Source of the DNA: Nocardia stercoris
Lineage (GTDB): Bacteria; Actinomycetota; Actinomycetes; Mycobacteriales; Mycobacteriaceae
DNA: 64,000 nt
Direction of reading: 5' to 3'
Assembly (NCBI RefSeq): GCF_003696265.1
Contig: NZ_RFFH01000024.1
Coordinates: 1 to 64,000 of the forward strand
Numbering within the stretch: the first letter of the stretch is position 1; each line of letters opens with the position of its first letter. Positions 56,701 to 63,731 of the stretch are shown piece after piece. Below the pieces are notes generated by a model. The model saw nothing but the letters and a program-made list of their open reading frames with translations, was not told the origin of the DNA and ran no database searches. A program made the position numbers and the translations under genes.

Positions 56701-57114
56701 CACCGCCGCCTCCAGCCGGTCGGGTTCGATGTCGCGGCCGTCGAACTCGTTGTAGAACTGCGCGGCCACACCACCGAGACGCCGGGTGTCCTGACGGCCC
56801 GCCCAGTACGCGTGCTGCATCGTGGCCAGGTCGAACGGCTGTTCCGGCGAGAAGGCTTGGGGCGTACCGTTGTTCGCCGATTCGATGGCGGGCGCCTCGC
56901 CGACCAGCGCGATCCAGTCCGACAGTGTCGGCCGCTCGAGCAGATCCACGAAGCGGACGGCGGCTCCCGCGCGGCGCCACTGTCCGGCCAGGCGCATCGC
57001 GCTGATGGAGTCGAGTCCGCGCAGCGTCAGGTCCTCGTGCGGATCGAGCGCTGCGGCGGGGACGCCGAGAATGTCTGCGACGCAGGTGATTACCGCGTGA
57101 GGGGCGATCGACAC
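47710..57114 (-). CDS. NRPS: ArCP-(Cy-A-PCP)x3, pyochelin/yersiniabactin type
   Basis: 3134 aa from GTG 57112-57114, AGGAGG six bases upstream. Order: aryl carrier protein (S36 in LDSIS); Cy1 (~95-520, D220-x4-D225-x2-S228), A1 (~545-985), PCP1 (S1031); Cy2 (~1090-1520, N1220-x4-D1225-x2-S1228), A2 (~1545-2015), PCP2 (S2061); Cy3 (~2120-2545, D2249-x4-D2254-x2-S2257), A3 (~2570-3035), PCP3 (GGNS, S3084). A2 and A3 pockets read DLYNLSLIW, the cysteine code. A1 reads D-L-F-N-L-G-L-I-H, nearer to threonine/serine codes at three positions. Salicylate is loaded on the ArCP and three rings are built. No epimerase or methyltransferase insert fits in these modules. Confidence 0.95.
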   Translation of the reverse strand: MSIAPHAVITCVADILGVPAAALDPHEDLTLRGLDSISAMRLAGQWRRAGAAVRFVDLLERPTLSDWIALVGEAPAIESANNGTPQAFSPEQPFDLATMQHAYWAGRQDTRRLGGVAAQFYNEFDGRDIEPDRLEAAVRALLRRHEMLRATFETDGKQRILADSPWPGLRVHDLRHDPDGPARLRAELSHRQLDVARGEVFDVQLSLTPAGTTRVHVNLDMLAADAQSLRILFADLAALYRDPQVRLPDLGYGYARYLADHARRVSDSAEYDAARSYWRARLAELPGAPDLPKSTVAVDSRVIRKHHWLAPDARRELERRARGRGLTPAVAVAAVFAEVIAAWSSEQKFLLNLPLFDREPVHPDVAALVGDFTSSVLVAVDATVPGTFTERARAVQARFRADVAHAAYPGVEVLRDLSRHHGETVLAPIVYTSALGLGELFDPLVRECFGDPVWIVSQGPQVLLDAQVTEFDGGLLVNWDVRRDALPPGALEAMFEAYTRLLDRLCATETAWDEPVPALLPAAQRAVRAEVNATAAPRSGAALHERFFALAEAAPEAPAVLWGTDGRLSYGELARRARELAATLPAGQLIPVHLPKGPEQIVRVLGILAAGSAYLPVGIDQPPHRRDRILANAGPLPEADRDLAYVLFTSGSTGEPKGVQIPHSAAVNTIDDLTARFEISSGDRTLAVSALDFDLSVFDIFAPLSTGGAVVLMGEHERRDPAVWADLMVTHHATVLNCVPAVLDLLLTDRTPRAELPLRVVLVGGDRVGPDLPGRLRDVAADCVFAALGGTTETAIHSTIQLVDSVAPHWRSVPYGVPLDNVRCRVVDALDRDRPDWVPGELHIGGAGVARGYLGDPDRTRAKFDSDWYRTGDLARYWPDGTVEFLGRTDHQVKIRGHRVDLGEIESALTAHPAVSSAVAVVIGNRTAAAVTAASGADVDTTEVTAFVKDLLPEAMLPSHIRVLERLPLSPNGKIDRAALRQSLAEPRAAETVSTPPATLVECQVAAVWSQLLGVVEIGREHDFFVLGGDSMLATRMIGRFPGTTLADLYDHRTLAEFASALPASSVPAARIGASDTEIVADPGSWFEPFPLSDVQRAYWIGRDAGLTLGGVDAHFYTEFDGADVDATRLEAAWNRLIARHPMLRAVIDADGRQRVRSEVPWCRIPVAEAPTEYRGALADLRARMSHQVRDPRHWPLCDVRAVRYRLDGRPRMRIGVSMNNLVLDGLSIMIVLAELDRLYRDPEVELPPVTLAFRDYVQQVAPEPDAVDRARAYWQDRLVDLPPAPALPLAVDPATLRAPRFERRVRRIDAGQWRAIGAAARAHGVTAATTLLTCYAEVLGVWSGQRDLTVNLTVFDRQEVHPDINRVVGDFTSLLLVACRRNADEPFVAGVRRVQDQLGRDLSHREVSAVWVLRELARSSGANETAMPVVFTSVLGLPEESGLVQSTAYGERVWGVMQTPQTWLDCKVYESDGGLVVEWDAVTELFPPGVLDAMFEAYLFLIGRLADGDWSAPVPDLIPDTQRAVRQQINDTGQPAAPATLHAAFFATARREPDRTALLWDGGRYSYGELADRALRVAAGLVRTGTRPGDLVAVSMPRGPEQIAAVLGVLAAGAAYVPIGLDQPAARRDRILRAVDPRAVLVDLADTTQVEPLAAPVDVGADELGYVIFTSGSTGEPKGVCMTHAAAMNTVSDINARYQVTGRDRVLAVSALDFDLSVYDIFGLLSVGGALVLVADEQRRDAAAWIRSARRFGVTIWNTVPTLLDMLLVAAEHDGFPASLRLALVSGDWVGVDLPARVARHSDGGCRTVALGGATEAGIWSNAFPADTAGELEGWTSIPYGFPLRGQHFRVVDPLGADCPEWVAGELWIGGAGIARGYHADAETTARAFPLVDGQRWYRTGDFGRYRPGGVLEFLGRRDSQVKVRGHRIDLGEIETALRTHPRVDRAVVVAPGERNRRRLVGFVVADALEPDEITDYLSTSLPPYAVPTTVVIVGALPLTANGKVDRRALEAQAAAAEVETGSEPPRGLIESTVAESWSDLLGVAAVGRHDNFFTLGGDSLLATRLIPRLRAAGLAGVELANLFAARDLATFAAGLRTGQAITSKPIIPAPAARHEPFELTDVQQAYLIGRTRGLVLGGVGSHYYLEYDDPDVDLERLGRAWNRLIARHEMLRAVIDTDGMQRILPDVPPLSIRVVEAHGDPETALTALRAELSHQVLDPTRWPVLDVRAVRYDSETGPRARVGVSLDNLVLDGISMMILLTELDRLYHEPDVELPQLDLSFRDYLLQRAPDPEALAAAEDYWRVRVRELPPPPTLPLVTEPTAMSVPRFVRRHTVIATEVWAELERVARAAGLTPSVPLLAAYAEVLGRWSGRRDLSVTVTLFDRQDVHPDVHRVIGDFTSVLPVGYAPIAGEPWLDSVRRLQVQLGRDLDHAQVSGIWAARELAQQTGGSGTASPVVFTSMVGVGGGVSQALRWPTWGISQTPQVWLDNQVVECADGLHVAWDAVADLVEPAVLDDMFAAYRELLCGLATTGLADAVTPGLPARQREVRDAVNATGSAPDGEILLHAPFFALAATRPDRPAVCWGEDLRLSYGELADAALRVASWLRDAGVVPGDLVVVTMPRGPEQVIAVLGVLAAGAVYVPVGTDQPVSRRRRIRDAAGIRYVITDLAAATHAVPLDEPLAVHCDGPAYVIFTSGTTGAPKGVEISHRAASNTVGDVSARIGLGSGDRVLAVSALDFDLSVYDLFGPLSVGGAVVLLDDGARRDPAAWLNSIRLHGVSVWNSVPMLLEMLLAGAEPEQLPDRLRVALVSGDRVDIDLPDRLARASDGRCRLLALGGATEAAIWSTALEPTPVDPRWTTIPYGPPLRGQYFRVVDEWEADCPDWVAGELWIGGAGLATGYRADAARTAERFVVRAGTRWYRTGDRARYLPGGNIELLGRLDDQVKVRGHRVELGEVEAALRSHPDVAAAVVVAIDGLALHAWVVPGAELFAEQDVLDHVAGLVPGYAVPVRVTVVDAFPLTANGKLDRNALRERAPARPAGAGEPPAGEVETTLARLCAELLGTADIGRHDNFFTAGGNSLLATRLAQRVQRSFGVELSLREFFTTPTVAALGRVIERHRSTQISEEGVI

Positions 57115-57278
57115 CCATTACCTCCTGTGGGAACTCTGTCCGATGTACGGTACATTATTGAAAATGATTTTCATATGCAACAGAGCGGTGGTGGCTGCGT
57201 GACGGTTCGAGCTAGCCGCGAATTCGGCTGGTGGCCAACAGGGGCGGCACCGACTCGGGCAGTGCCAGGAGGACATGG
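57115..57278. promoter_or_regulatory. Divergent promoter of the two metallophore operons
   Basis: The 164-bp gap holds both operon promoters. The minus-strand ribosome-binding site is AGGAGG (57121-57126) and the plus-strand one AGGAGGA (57267-57273). An AT-rich centre (57150-57182) contains the Zur-like dyad. No sequence like the IdeR box TTAGGTTAGGCTAACCT was seen. Confidence 0.8.
57159..57173. promoter_or_regulatory. Zur-box-like 7-1-7 operator
   Basis: TGAAAATGATTTTCA is a perfect 7-bp inverted repeat around one G. This is the form bound by Zur (FurB) in Streptomyces and mycobacteria, where zinc-loaded Zur represses zinc-uptake genes; the coelibactin NRPS cluster of S. coelicolor is under such control. 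It lies 45 bases from the NRPS1 start and 106 from the first ABC gene, so one operator could silence both operons. A related Fur-family repressor is the main alternative. Confidence 0.75.
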
Positions 57279-58961
57279 ATGGGTGAGTTGACACGGGCGG
57301 GCCGGGGACGGTTGGCGACCGCACTGGTCTGCCAAGCCCTGGCCGCGGTAACGGGGGTGCTGCCGTTCGCGGCCGTCGCCGAGCTGGGCCGCAGGTTGCT
57401 GCGCCACGACGACCCATGGCCCGCGGTCGTCGTAGCGGTCGCGGCCCTCGTCGTCCGGCTCGCGTTGTCACTGGCGGCCGCAACGCTGACGCACTACGCC
57501 GACAACGACATTCAGTTGTCGGTGCGCCGTTCGATCGCCGCGCGGGTGGGGCGGGTGCCGCTCGGCTGGTACGACGATCGCGGGTCCGGAGCGGTCCGCA
57601 AGGCGGTCGGCGACGATGTGGCGGCGATGCACCAGGTCATCGCGCACTCCTCCCTCGATATCACCGATGCTGTGGTGACTCCGCTGGTGTGCCTGGCTTA
57701 TCTGTTCTGGGTGGACTGGCGGATGGCGCTGATCACGATGATTCCGCTGGCGGCCGGGATAGAGCTGTTCCGGCGCGCGATGGCGGGCTATGGCGCGGGC
57801 ATGCGGGACTACACCACGGCGATGACCGAGATCAGCACGAGCGCAGTCGAATTCATGCACGGCATCGCAGTGGTGAAGACATTCGGGCAGACCGGCCGCG
57901 CACACCGGCGGTATCTCGACGCGGCCGACGAGTTCAGCGACTTCTTCGTGGGCTGGATCCGCCGCACCAGCGCCCTGTCGGCCGCCGCCCAGCTCGCGCT
58001 GTCACCGGTGTCGATGCTCGCGGCCGTGCTCCTCGGCGGGGCCGCGCTAGTGCCGACCGGCCACCTCACCGCCGTCGACCTGCTGCCGTTCGCCCTGCTC
58101 GGACTGGCGCTGTCGGCGCCGGTGCAGACCCTGGCGCAGTCCGGCCAAGCGATGCAGGCGAGCATGCGGGCGGCCGGCGACATTCGCGTGCTCCTCGACA
58201 CTGCGGAGCTGCCCTACGGGAGCGCGGAACGCCCGGAGACCGGGACTGTCCGATTGGAGAACGTCCGCTTCAGCTACGACGGTGACACCGACGCCCTCAC
58301 CGATATCGATCTGGAGCTGCGGCCGGGGACGCTCACCGCGCTGGTCGGGCCGTCCGGTTCGGGCAAGAGCACCCTGGCGTCGCTGCTCCCACGATTCCAC
58401 GACCCGAGCGACGGGCGCATCACCATCGGCGGCGTGGACGTGCGCGACCTCTCCGAAGCGGCCCTGTACCGCAGCGTGGGTTTCGTCTTCCAGGACGTGC
58501 GATTGCTGCGAATGAGCGTGCGAGACAACATCGCCCTGCCGAAGCCCGATGCCCTGGCCGCCGAGATCGTGGCAGCCGCCCGGGCTGCCGCCATCGACGA
58601 CCGGATCAGGGCCCTGCCCGACGGGTACGGCACCGTCGCGCCGGCCTTGTCGGGTGGCGAGGCACAGCGGGTGTCCATCGCCCGCGCGGTACTCGCCGAC
58701 GCGCCGGTACTGGTGCTCGACGAGGCCACGGCTTTCGCCGATCCGGCCGCCGAGGCCGCCGTCCAGACCGGGCTGTCCCGGCTTGCGGCGGGCAAGACGG
58801 TCCTCGTGGTGGCGCACCGCCTGGCCACGATCGTCGACGCTGACCAGATCGTCGTGCTGGATCGCGGCCGGATCGTGGAACGCGGGACACACACCGAATT
58901 GCTGTCCCGTGGTGGCCGGTACGCGGCCATGTGGGCGGCGTGGGAAGGAGCTGCCGCGTGA
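57279..58961 (+). CDS. ABC transporter, IrtA/YbtP-like half (membrane-ATPase fusion)
   Basis: 560 aa from ATG 57279, chosen for AGGAGGA five bases upstream; the frame is open from 57231. Six membrane helices (exporter fold; ALVCQALAAVTGVLPFAAVA first) are followed by an ATPase: GPSGSGKST Walker A, LSGGEAQRVSIARA signature, VLVLDEATAF Walker B. The YbtP/YbtQ and IrtA/IrtB pairs use this exporter-like fold to import metal-siderophore complexes. It lacks the SIP-type reductase domain that IrtA carries. It overlaps its partner by four bases. Confidence 0.9.
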   Translation: MGELTRAGRGRLATALVCQALAAVTGVLPFAAVAELGRRLLRHDDPWPAVVVAVAALVVRLALSLAAATLTHYADNDIQLSVRRSIAARVGRVPLGWYDDRGSGAVRKAVGDDVAAMHQVIAHSSLDITDAVVTPLVCLAYLFWVDWRMALITMIPLAAGIELFRRAMAGYGAGMRDYTTAMTEISTSAVEFMHGIAVVKTFGQTGRAHRRYLDAADEFSDFFVGWIRRTSALSAAAQLALSPVSMLAAVLLGGAALVPTGHLTAVDLLPFALLGLALSAPVQTLAQSGQAMQASMRAAGDIRVLLDTAELPYGSAERPETGTVRLENVRFSYDGDTDALTDIDLELRPGTLTALVGPSGSGKSTLASLLPRFHDPSDGRITIGGVDVRDLSEAALYRSVGFVFQDVRLLRMSVRDNIALPKPDALAAEIVAAARAAAIDDRIRALPDGYGTVAPALSGGEAQRVSIARAVLADAPVLVLDEATAFADPAAEAAVQTGLSRLAAGKTVLVVAHRLATIVDADQIVVLDRGRIVERGTHTELLSRGGRYAAMWAAWEGAAA

Positions 58962-60751
58962 TTCGCGTGCTGTTGAAGATCACCGACAAACCCGGCTCAC
59001 CGAGCAGCGCTCGCACCGGCCTGCGGACCGTCCTCGCGCTCACCGTAGCGACGGCCGTAGCCCAGGGCGTGGCCTTCGCGCTCCTCGTACCGGTATTGCG
59101 CGCCTTGCTCGGGCCGACGCCCGGAGCGTGCGGGCCGTGGCTGGGTGGCTTCGTGGGCGCTGTCGTGGTGTTCGGGGCGCTGTTGCTGCGCACCACGCTC
59201 GCCGGATACGAGCTGGGTGGATCGATCCTGCGGACGTTGCATCACCGGATGGGTGATCACATCGCCGCACTCCCCCTGGGCTGGTTCGGCGGTGAACGCG
59301 TCGGAGAGCTGAGCAGCCTCGCTGGCGAGGGCATCATGCAGGTGGCCAACGCGGTGGCGAATCTGCTGCGGCCGATCGTGTCCGCGGTGGTCACGCCGGC
59401 CATCGTGGTGCTGCTCATGTTCCTCTTCGATTGGCGCATCGCCCTGGTGATGCTTGCGACGACCCCCGTGATCGCCGCGACGTTCCGATTGACCGGCCTG
59501 CTGGTGGCGCGTGCCGAACACGGCACACACGCCACGGCCACAGCCGCAGGCGCGCGGGTGGTGGAATTCGCACAGGCACAGCGGATTCTGCGGTCCAGCG
59601 GTCAGATCACGCGCGGCTACGCCGCGTTCGACGCGGCCTTGCTGGCCCAGCGCGACGCAGGGCGGCGTCTGGTGACCGCCGTCGTTCCGGGCCTGGTCAC
59701 GTTCAGCTTCGTCGTGCAGGCGGCGTTCACCGCAATCCTGTGGTACGGCACATATCTGGCGGTGAACGGCTCGCTGGACACCCCGACCCTGCTGGCGTTG
59801 CTGGTGCTCGCGGTCCGATTCGTCGAACCACTGATCGCGGCCAGCGGGCTCGGTGCCGCGGTGAAAGTGGCCCGCAACCACCTGCTCCGCGTGCAGGAAA
59901 TCCTCGACACCCCACCGCTTCCGGAAGCCACCGAGCCGGTGGAACCGGGTGGTGCGCAGATCGAATTCGATACCGTCACCTTCGGATACGGCGACCGGCC
60001 GGTCCTGGACGGGGTCTCCTTCACCGCGGCAGAAGGCAGCCTGACCGCGCTCGCCGGCGCCTCCGGCGCGGGTAAGACCACTATCACCCGGCTGATCGCC
60101 CGGTTCTACGACACCGATTCCGGCACCGTCCGGGTGGGTGGACAGGACGTGCGCGACATGCGGCCCGAGGTGCTGATGTCGATGCTGTCGCTGGTGTTCC
60201 AGGACGTGTATCTCTTCGATGTCTCCATCCTCGACAACATCCGTCTGGCCCGTCCGAGCGCTTCCGAGGAGGAGGTACGGCAGGCGGCCGCGGCGGCTCG
60301 GGTGGACGAGATCGTCGCGCGGTTGCCGCAGGGCTGGCACACCCGCGTCGGCGAGGGTGGCACCATCTTGTCCGGCGGTGAGCGGCAACGGGTCTCGATC
60401 GCCCGGGCGATGTTGAAGGACGCGCCGATCGTGCTTGCCGACGAGCCCACCTCGGCGCTCGACGCGGAGAACGAGGTCGCGATCCGTGACGGGCTACGCG
60501 CACTGGCGCGGCAGCGGACCGTCATCGTGATCGCGCACCGGCCGGCCACCCTCGCCGACGCCGACCAGGTGTTGTTCCTGGCGGACGGCACGATCGCCGA
60601 ACGCGGTCGCCACGACGATCTGCTCGAGGCCGACGGCCGCTATGCGGGGTTCTGGCGCGACCGCGAACGCGCCGCCGGCTGGCGGCTCGGCTCCGAAACC
60701 CCCAGTGCCGAAACCGATCTCACCGCAATCACGCAGGGAGCCGCACAGTGA
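58958..60751 (+). CDS. ABC transporter, IrtB/YbtQ-like half (membrane-ATPase fusion)
   Basis: 597 aa from GTG 58958, overlapping the previous stop, with GGAAGG upstream. Six helices (TVATAVAQGVAFALLVPVLR; PAIVVLLMFLFDWRIALVML) precede the ATPase: GASGAGKTT Walker A, LSGGERQRVSIARA signature, IVLADEPTSALD Walker B, then HRPATL switch His. It should form a heterodimer with the preceding gene for uptake of the metal-loaded product. The long polar tail after the ATPase is unremarkable. Confidence 0.9.
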   Translation: MIRVLLKITDKPGSPSSARTGLRTVLALTVATAVAQGVAFALLVPVLRALLGPTPGACGPWLGGFVGAVVVFGALLLRTTLAGYELGGSILRTLHHRMGDHIAALPLGWFGGERVGELSSLAGEGIMQVANAVANLLRPIVSAVVTPAIVVLLMFLFDWRIALVMLATTPVIAATFRLTGLLVARAEHGTHATATAAGARVVEFAQAQRILRSSGQITRGYAAFDAALLAQRDAGRRLVTAVVPGLVTFSFVVQAAFTAILWYGTYLAVNGSLDTPTLLALLVLAVRFVEPLIAASGLGAAVKVARNHLLRVQEILDTPPLPEATEPVEPGGAQIEFDTVTFGYGDRPVLDGVSFTAAEGSLTALAGASGAGKTTITRLIARFYDTDSGTVRVGGQDVRDMRPEVLMSMLSLVFQDVYLFDVSILDNIRLARPSASEEEVRQAAAAARVDEIVARLPQGWHTRVGEGGTILSGGERQRVSIARAMLKDAPIVLADEPTSALDAENEVAIRDGLRALARQRTVIVIAHRPATLADADQVLFLADGTIAERGRHDDLLEADGRYAGFWRDRERAAGWRLGSETPSAETDLTAITQGAAQ

Positions 60752-62331
60752 CACCAACGGACAGCAAATTCGAGGTCGCCGTCCTCGGCGCGGGTATCGC
60801 GGGCAGCACGCTCGCCGCGATTCTCGCCCGGCACGAGGTCAAGGTGCTGCTCATCGACTCCGGAACACACCCACGGTTCGCGATCGGGGAATCCACTATT
60901 CCGTATGCGACGTCCACGATGCACGTTCTGGCCGAACGGTACCGGGTCCCGGAGCTGGCGCCGCTGTCCAACTTCAAGGACACCGCCACCCACGTGAGCA
61001 CGATGTGCGGACAGAAGCAGAACTTCGGATTTGTCTACCACGAGCCGGACGCGCCCCCGGCCGCGGAGAAGGCCAATCAGGTGATGGTGCCGATCTGGTG
61101 GCGCACCGAAGCTCATTGGTTCCGGCAGGACATCGACACCTACGTGTTCAATCAAGCGGTCCGTTACGGTGCTGTGCCACGACTGAATACATGTATCAGT
61201 GACATCGGCGTAGACCCGCACAGTGGTGCCGAACTGCGCACATCGTCCGGCGAAACGTTCACCGCGGAGTACCTGGTCGACGCGACGGGCTTCCGCTCGG
61301 TCCTCGCCGAGCGGTTCGGGCTGCGCGAGGTGCCGACCCGCGCTCGCACTCACTCTCGATCGCTGTTCACCCACATGATCGGCGTCGAACCCTATGACGA
61401 CGTGGCGCCGCTGCGGTACGGCCAGCCCAGCCGGTGGCACGACGGCACCCTGCACCACGTCTTCGACGGCGGCTGGCTGTGGGTGATCCCGTTCGACAAT
61501 CACGACAGCTCGAAGAACCCGTTGTGCAGCGTGGGGCTGACCCTTACCGGAGCGGCCGCGCTCGCTGACCGCGAAGCGCCGGACAAGGAGTTCGCCGACT
61601 TCCTGCGCCGGTTCCCGGCGGTGGCCGAGCAGTTCCGTACCGCGAAGGCGGTCCGCCCCTGGGTGAGCACCGGGCGATTGCAGTACTCCGCCACCGACAC
61701 CGTCGGCGACCGGTTCTGTCTCACCGCGCAGTCGGCGGGTGCGGTCGACGCGCTGTTCTCGCGAGGACTGGCCAATTCCTTCCAGACCGTGAATGCCCTG
61801 GCGTGGCGCCTCATCGCGGCGGCGCGGGAGAAGGATTGGTCGACGGAGCGGTTCGTCGGGGTCGACGCGATCCAGCAGCGGATGTTCGACATGCACGACG
61901 ATCTGGCCTACTCGTCGTATGTGGCGTTCCGCGACTACGACCTGTGGAACGTGATGATCCGGGTCTGGGACACCTTCAACTTCTACACCGAAGCCGCTCT
62001 CGCACATACGTTTTCTCGCTATCAGACTACCGGCGACGACGAGCTCTTCCGGACACACGAACGACTCGACTCCGGACTCGCGGCCATGATGCGGGAACTG
62101 CTCGCGACCGCGCGCACGACGTGCGAAGCGGTGGACCGAGGCGAGCTGACGCCGGGAGACGCCGCGGCCACGCTGCGTGCGCACCTCGAGCAGGGTCGGT
62201 TCTGGCCGACGTACATGCCTCAAGGCAAGCCGGATACCCGATACTTCTACACCAACCCGGATCTCACGACGCAGTTCATGTACTGGACCCGCACCGAGGC
62301 TCCACAGCGCATCCGCGAGTACTTCGCATGA
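60748..62331 (+). CDS. Flavin-dependent halogenase
   Basis: 527 aa from GTG 60748, overlapping the ABC stop. FAD site AVLGAGIAGSTLAAILA (11-27); the halogenase signature W-x-W-x-I-P is present as W243-L-W245-V-I-P248; the late flavin block reads SAGAVDALFSRGL. Lys77 or Lys90 (FKDTATH; GQKQNFGF) could be the catalytic lysine. Such enzymes use FADH2, O2 and chloride or bromide to halogenate activated aromatic rings. Placed directly before salicylate synthase, the likely target is salicylate, free or on the ArCP. A non-halogenating flavoprotein is the alternative. Confidence 0.85.
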   Translation: MTPTDSKFEVAVLGAGIAGSTLAAILARHEVKVLLIDSGTHPRFAIGESTIPYATSTMHVLAERYRVPELAPLSNFKDTATHVSTMCGQKQNFGFVYHEPDAPPAAEKANQVMVPIWWRTEAHWFRQDIDTYVFNQAVRYGAVPRLNTCISDIGVDPHSGAELRTSSGETFTAEYLVDATGFRSVLAERFGLREVPTRARTHSRSLFTHMIGVEPYDDVAPLRYGQPSRWHDGTLHHVFDGGWLWVIPFDNHDSSKNPLCSVGLTLTGAAALADREAPDKEFADFLRRFPAVAEQFRTAKAVRPWVSTGRLQYSATDTVGDRFCLTAQSAGAVDALFSRGLANSFQTVNALAWRLIAAAREKDWSTERFVGVDAIQQRMFDMHDDLAYSSYVAFRDYDLWNVMIRVWDTFNFYTEAALAHTFSRYQTTGDDELFRTHERLDSGLAAMMRELLATARTTCEAVDRGELTPGDAAATLRAHLEQGRFWPTYMPQGKPDTRYFYTNPDLTTQFMYWTRTEAPQRIREYFA

Positions 62332-63731
62332 CGGGGGCCGTGCGTACGACAGGAGAGAACGAGAGCCCGGTGACCCGAGAGCTCGGGCCGGCAACCGAAT
62401 TCGATCGGACCGTCCCGACCCCGAGGGCGGACCCGATCGAGGTGGTCACCTCCGTGGTCCGCTCCGGGCTGCTGTCCGACTACCTGGTGTACGAGCGATC
62501 CCAGCGCTGGTACCTCGCAAGTAATCCGCTCGGCGAGGTCACCGTCGGCCGGGATTGGATTCGCTCGACGCTCGGAGGCGAGCACGCCGAGAACTGGGTG
62601 GGCAGCCCGTGGCCGAGGGTGCACGCCGCATTGCGGCGGACGCCGGCCGACAGCTGGCGCGCTTACGGGTGGGCATGCTTCGAACTGTGTCGCCCCGACC
62701 GGGCGGCACCCTCGGAGGTACTCGCGCACATCATGGTGCCCACCGTGGAGCTGGAAATCGCCGACGGATCGACCCGCATACGGTCGACGAGTCCTGCCCT
62801 CGGTGCCGACCTGGCGAGGGTCATCACGAATATCGGCGCAGGCGAACCGAATCCGGAATCCTCTCCCGTTCGAAGCGACGAACTCGACCGGCATTACCTC
62901 GGCCTGGTCGAGTCGGCCGTCGGGCGGATCCGGAGCGGCCTCCTGCAGAAGGTGATCGTGTCGCGCACCGTGGACATACCGTTCGAGGTGGATATGCCCG
63001 CGACCTACGCGGCGGGACGCCGGGCGAACACGCCGGCCCGCTCCTTTCTGCTGGATCTCGGCGGATGGCAGGCAGCCGGGTTCAGCCCGGAGACTGTGCT
63101 GGAGGCAGACGCGTCCGGGTCGGTCGCGACCCAGCCGCTGGCCGGCACCAGGGCGCGCACTGGGGACCACGCAACCGACCATGCGCTGCGCACGGAACTG
63201 CTCACCGATACCAAGGAGATCTACGAGCACGCCACCTCGGTGAAACTGGCCTTCGACGAACTGAACACCGTCGGTCAGGCCGGAACCACTCGGGTGAGCG
63301 AATTCCTCACGATCAAGGACCGCGGAAGCGTGCAACATCTGGGTTCGCGGGTCGAAACCTCGCTGACGCAGGCGCGTACGTCATGGGATGCACTGGCTGC
63401 TGTCTTCCCCGCGGTCACGGCCTCCGGAATCCCGAAGACTGTGGCCTGCGAGACGATCGGCGCTCTCGAATCCGAACCACGCGGCCTCTACAGCGGTGCC
63501 GTGCTGATGGCGGACAGTACGGGCGCACTGGATGCCGCGCTCGTGCTGCGCGCGGTGTACCAGCACGAGGGGCGGGCATGGCTGCGCGCCGGCGCCGGGG
63601 TCGTCGCGGCGTCCGATCCCACACGTGAGCACGAGGAGACCTGCGAGAAATTGACCAGTGTCGCGCCGTATGTCGTTCCTGCGGTAGGCGCTTGGTCCAC
63701 CTTCGACCGGAAGGACGGGCATCGGCGATGA
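62328..63731 (+). CDS. Salicylate synthase (MbtI/Irp9/YbtS type)
   Basis: 467 aa from ATG 62328, overlapping the halogenase stop; GTG 62370 with AGGAGAG is an alternative. Chorismate-binding fold with the direct isochorismate/pyruvate-lyase type marks: LLQKVIVSRTVDIPF (K208, the general-base lysine equivalent of MbtI Lys205), ATQPLAGTRAR, DTKEIYEHATSVKLAF, IKDRGSVQHLGSRV and RGLYSGAV. It converts chorismate to salicylate without a separate lyase. It provides the aryl cap of the NRPS product. Confidence 0.95.
   Translation: MTGAVRTTGENESPVTRELGPATEFDRTVPTPRADPIEVVTSVVRSGLLSDYLVYERSQRWYLASNPLGEVTVGRDWIRSTLGGEHAENWVGSPWPRVHAALRRTPADSWRAYGWACFELCRPDRAAPSEVLAHIMVPTVELEIADGSTRIRSTSPALGADLARVITNIGAGEPNPESSPVRSDELDRHYLGLVESAVGRIRSGLLQKVIVSRTVDIPFEVDMPATYAAGRRANTPARSFLLDLGGWQAAGFSPETVLEADASGSVATQPLAGTRARTGDHATDHALRTELLTDTKEIYEHATSVKLAFDELNTVGQAGTTRVSEFLTIKDRGSVQHLGSRVETSLTQARTSWDALAAVFPAVTASGIPKTVACETIGALESEPRGLYSGAVLMADSTGALDAALVLRAVYQHEGRAWLRAGAGVVAASDPTREHEETCEKLTSVAPYVVPAVGAWSTFDRKDGHRR

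Noticed and set aside
57159-57173. Reading the promoter dyad as an IdeR (iron) box
   Set aside because: IdeR/DtxR boxes are 19-bp TTAGGTTAGGCTAACCTAA-like; the observed TGAAAAT-G-ATTTTCA has the 7-1-7 form of Fur-family Zur sites.
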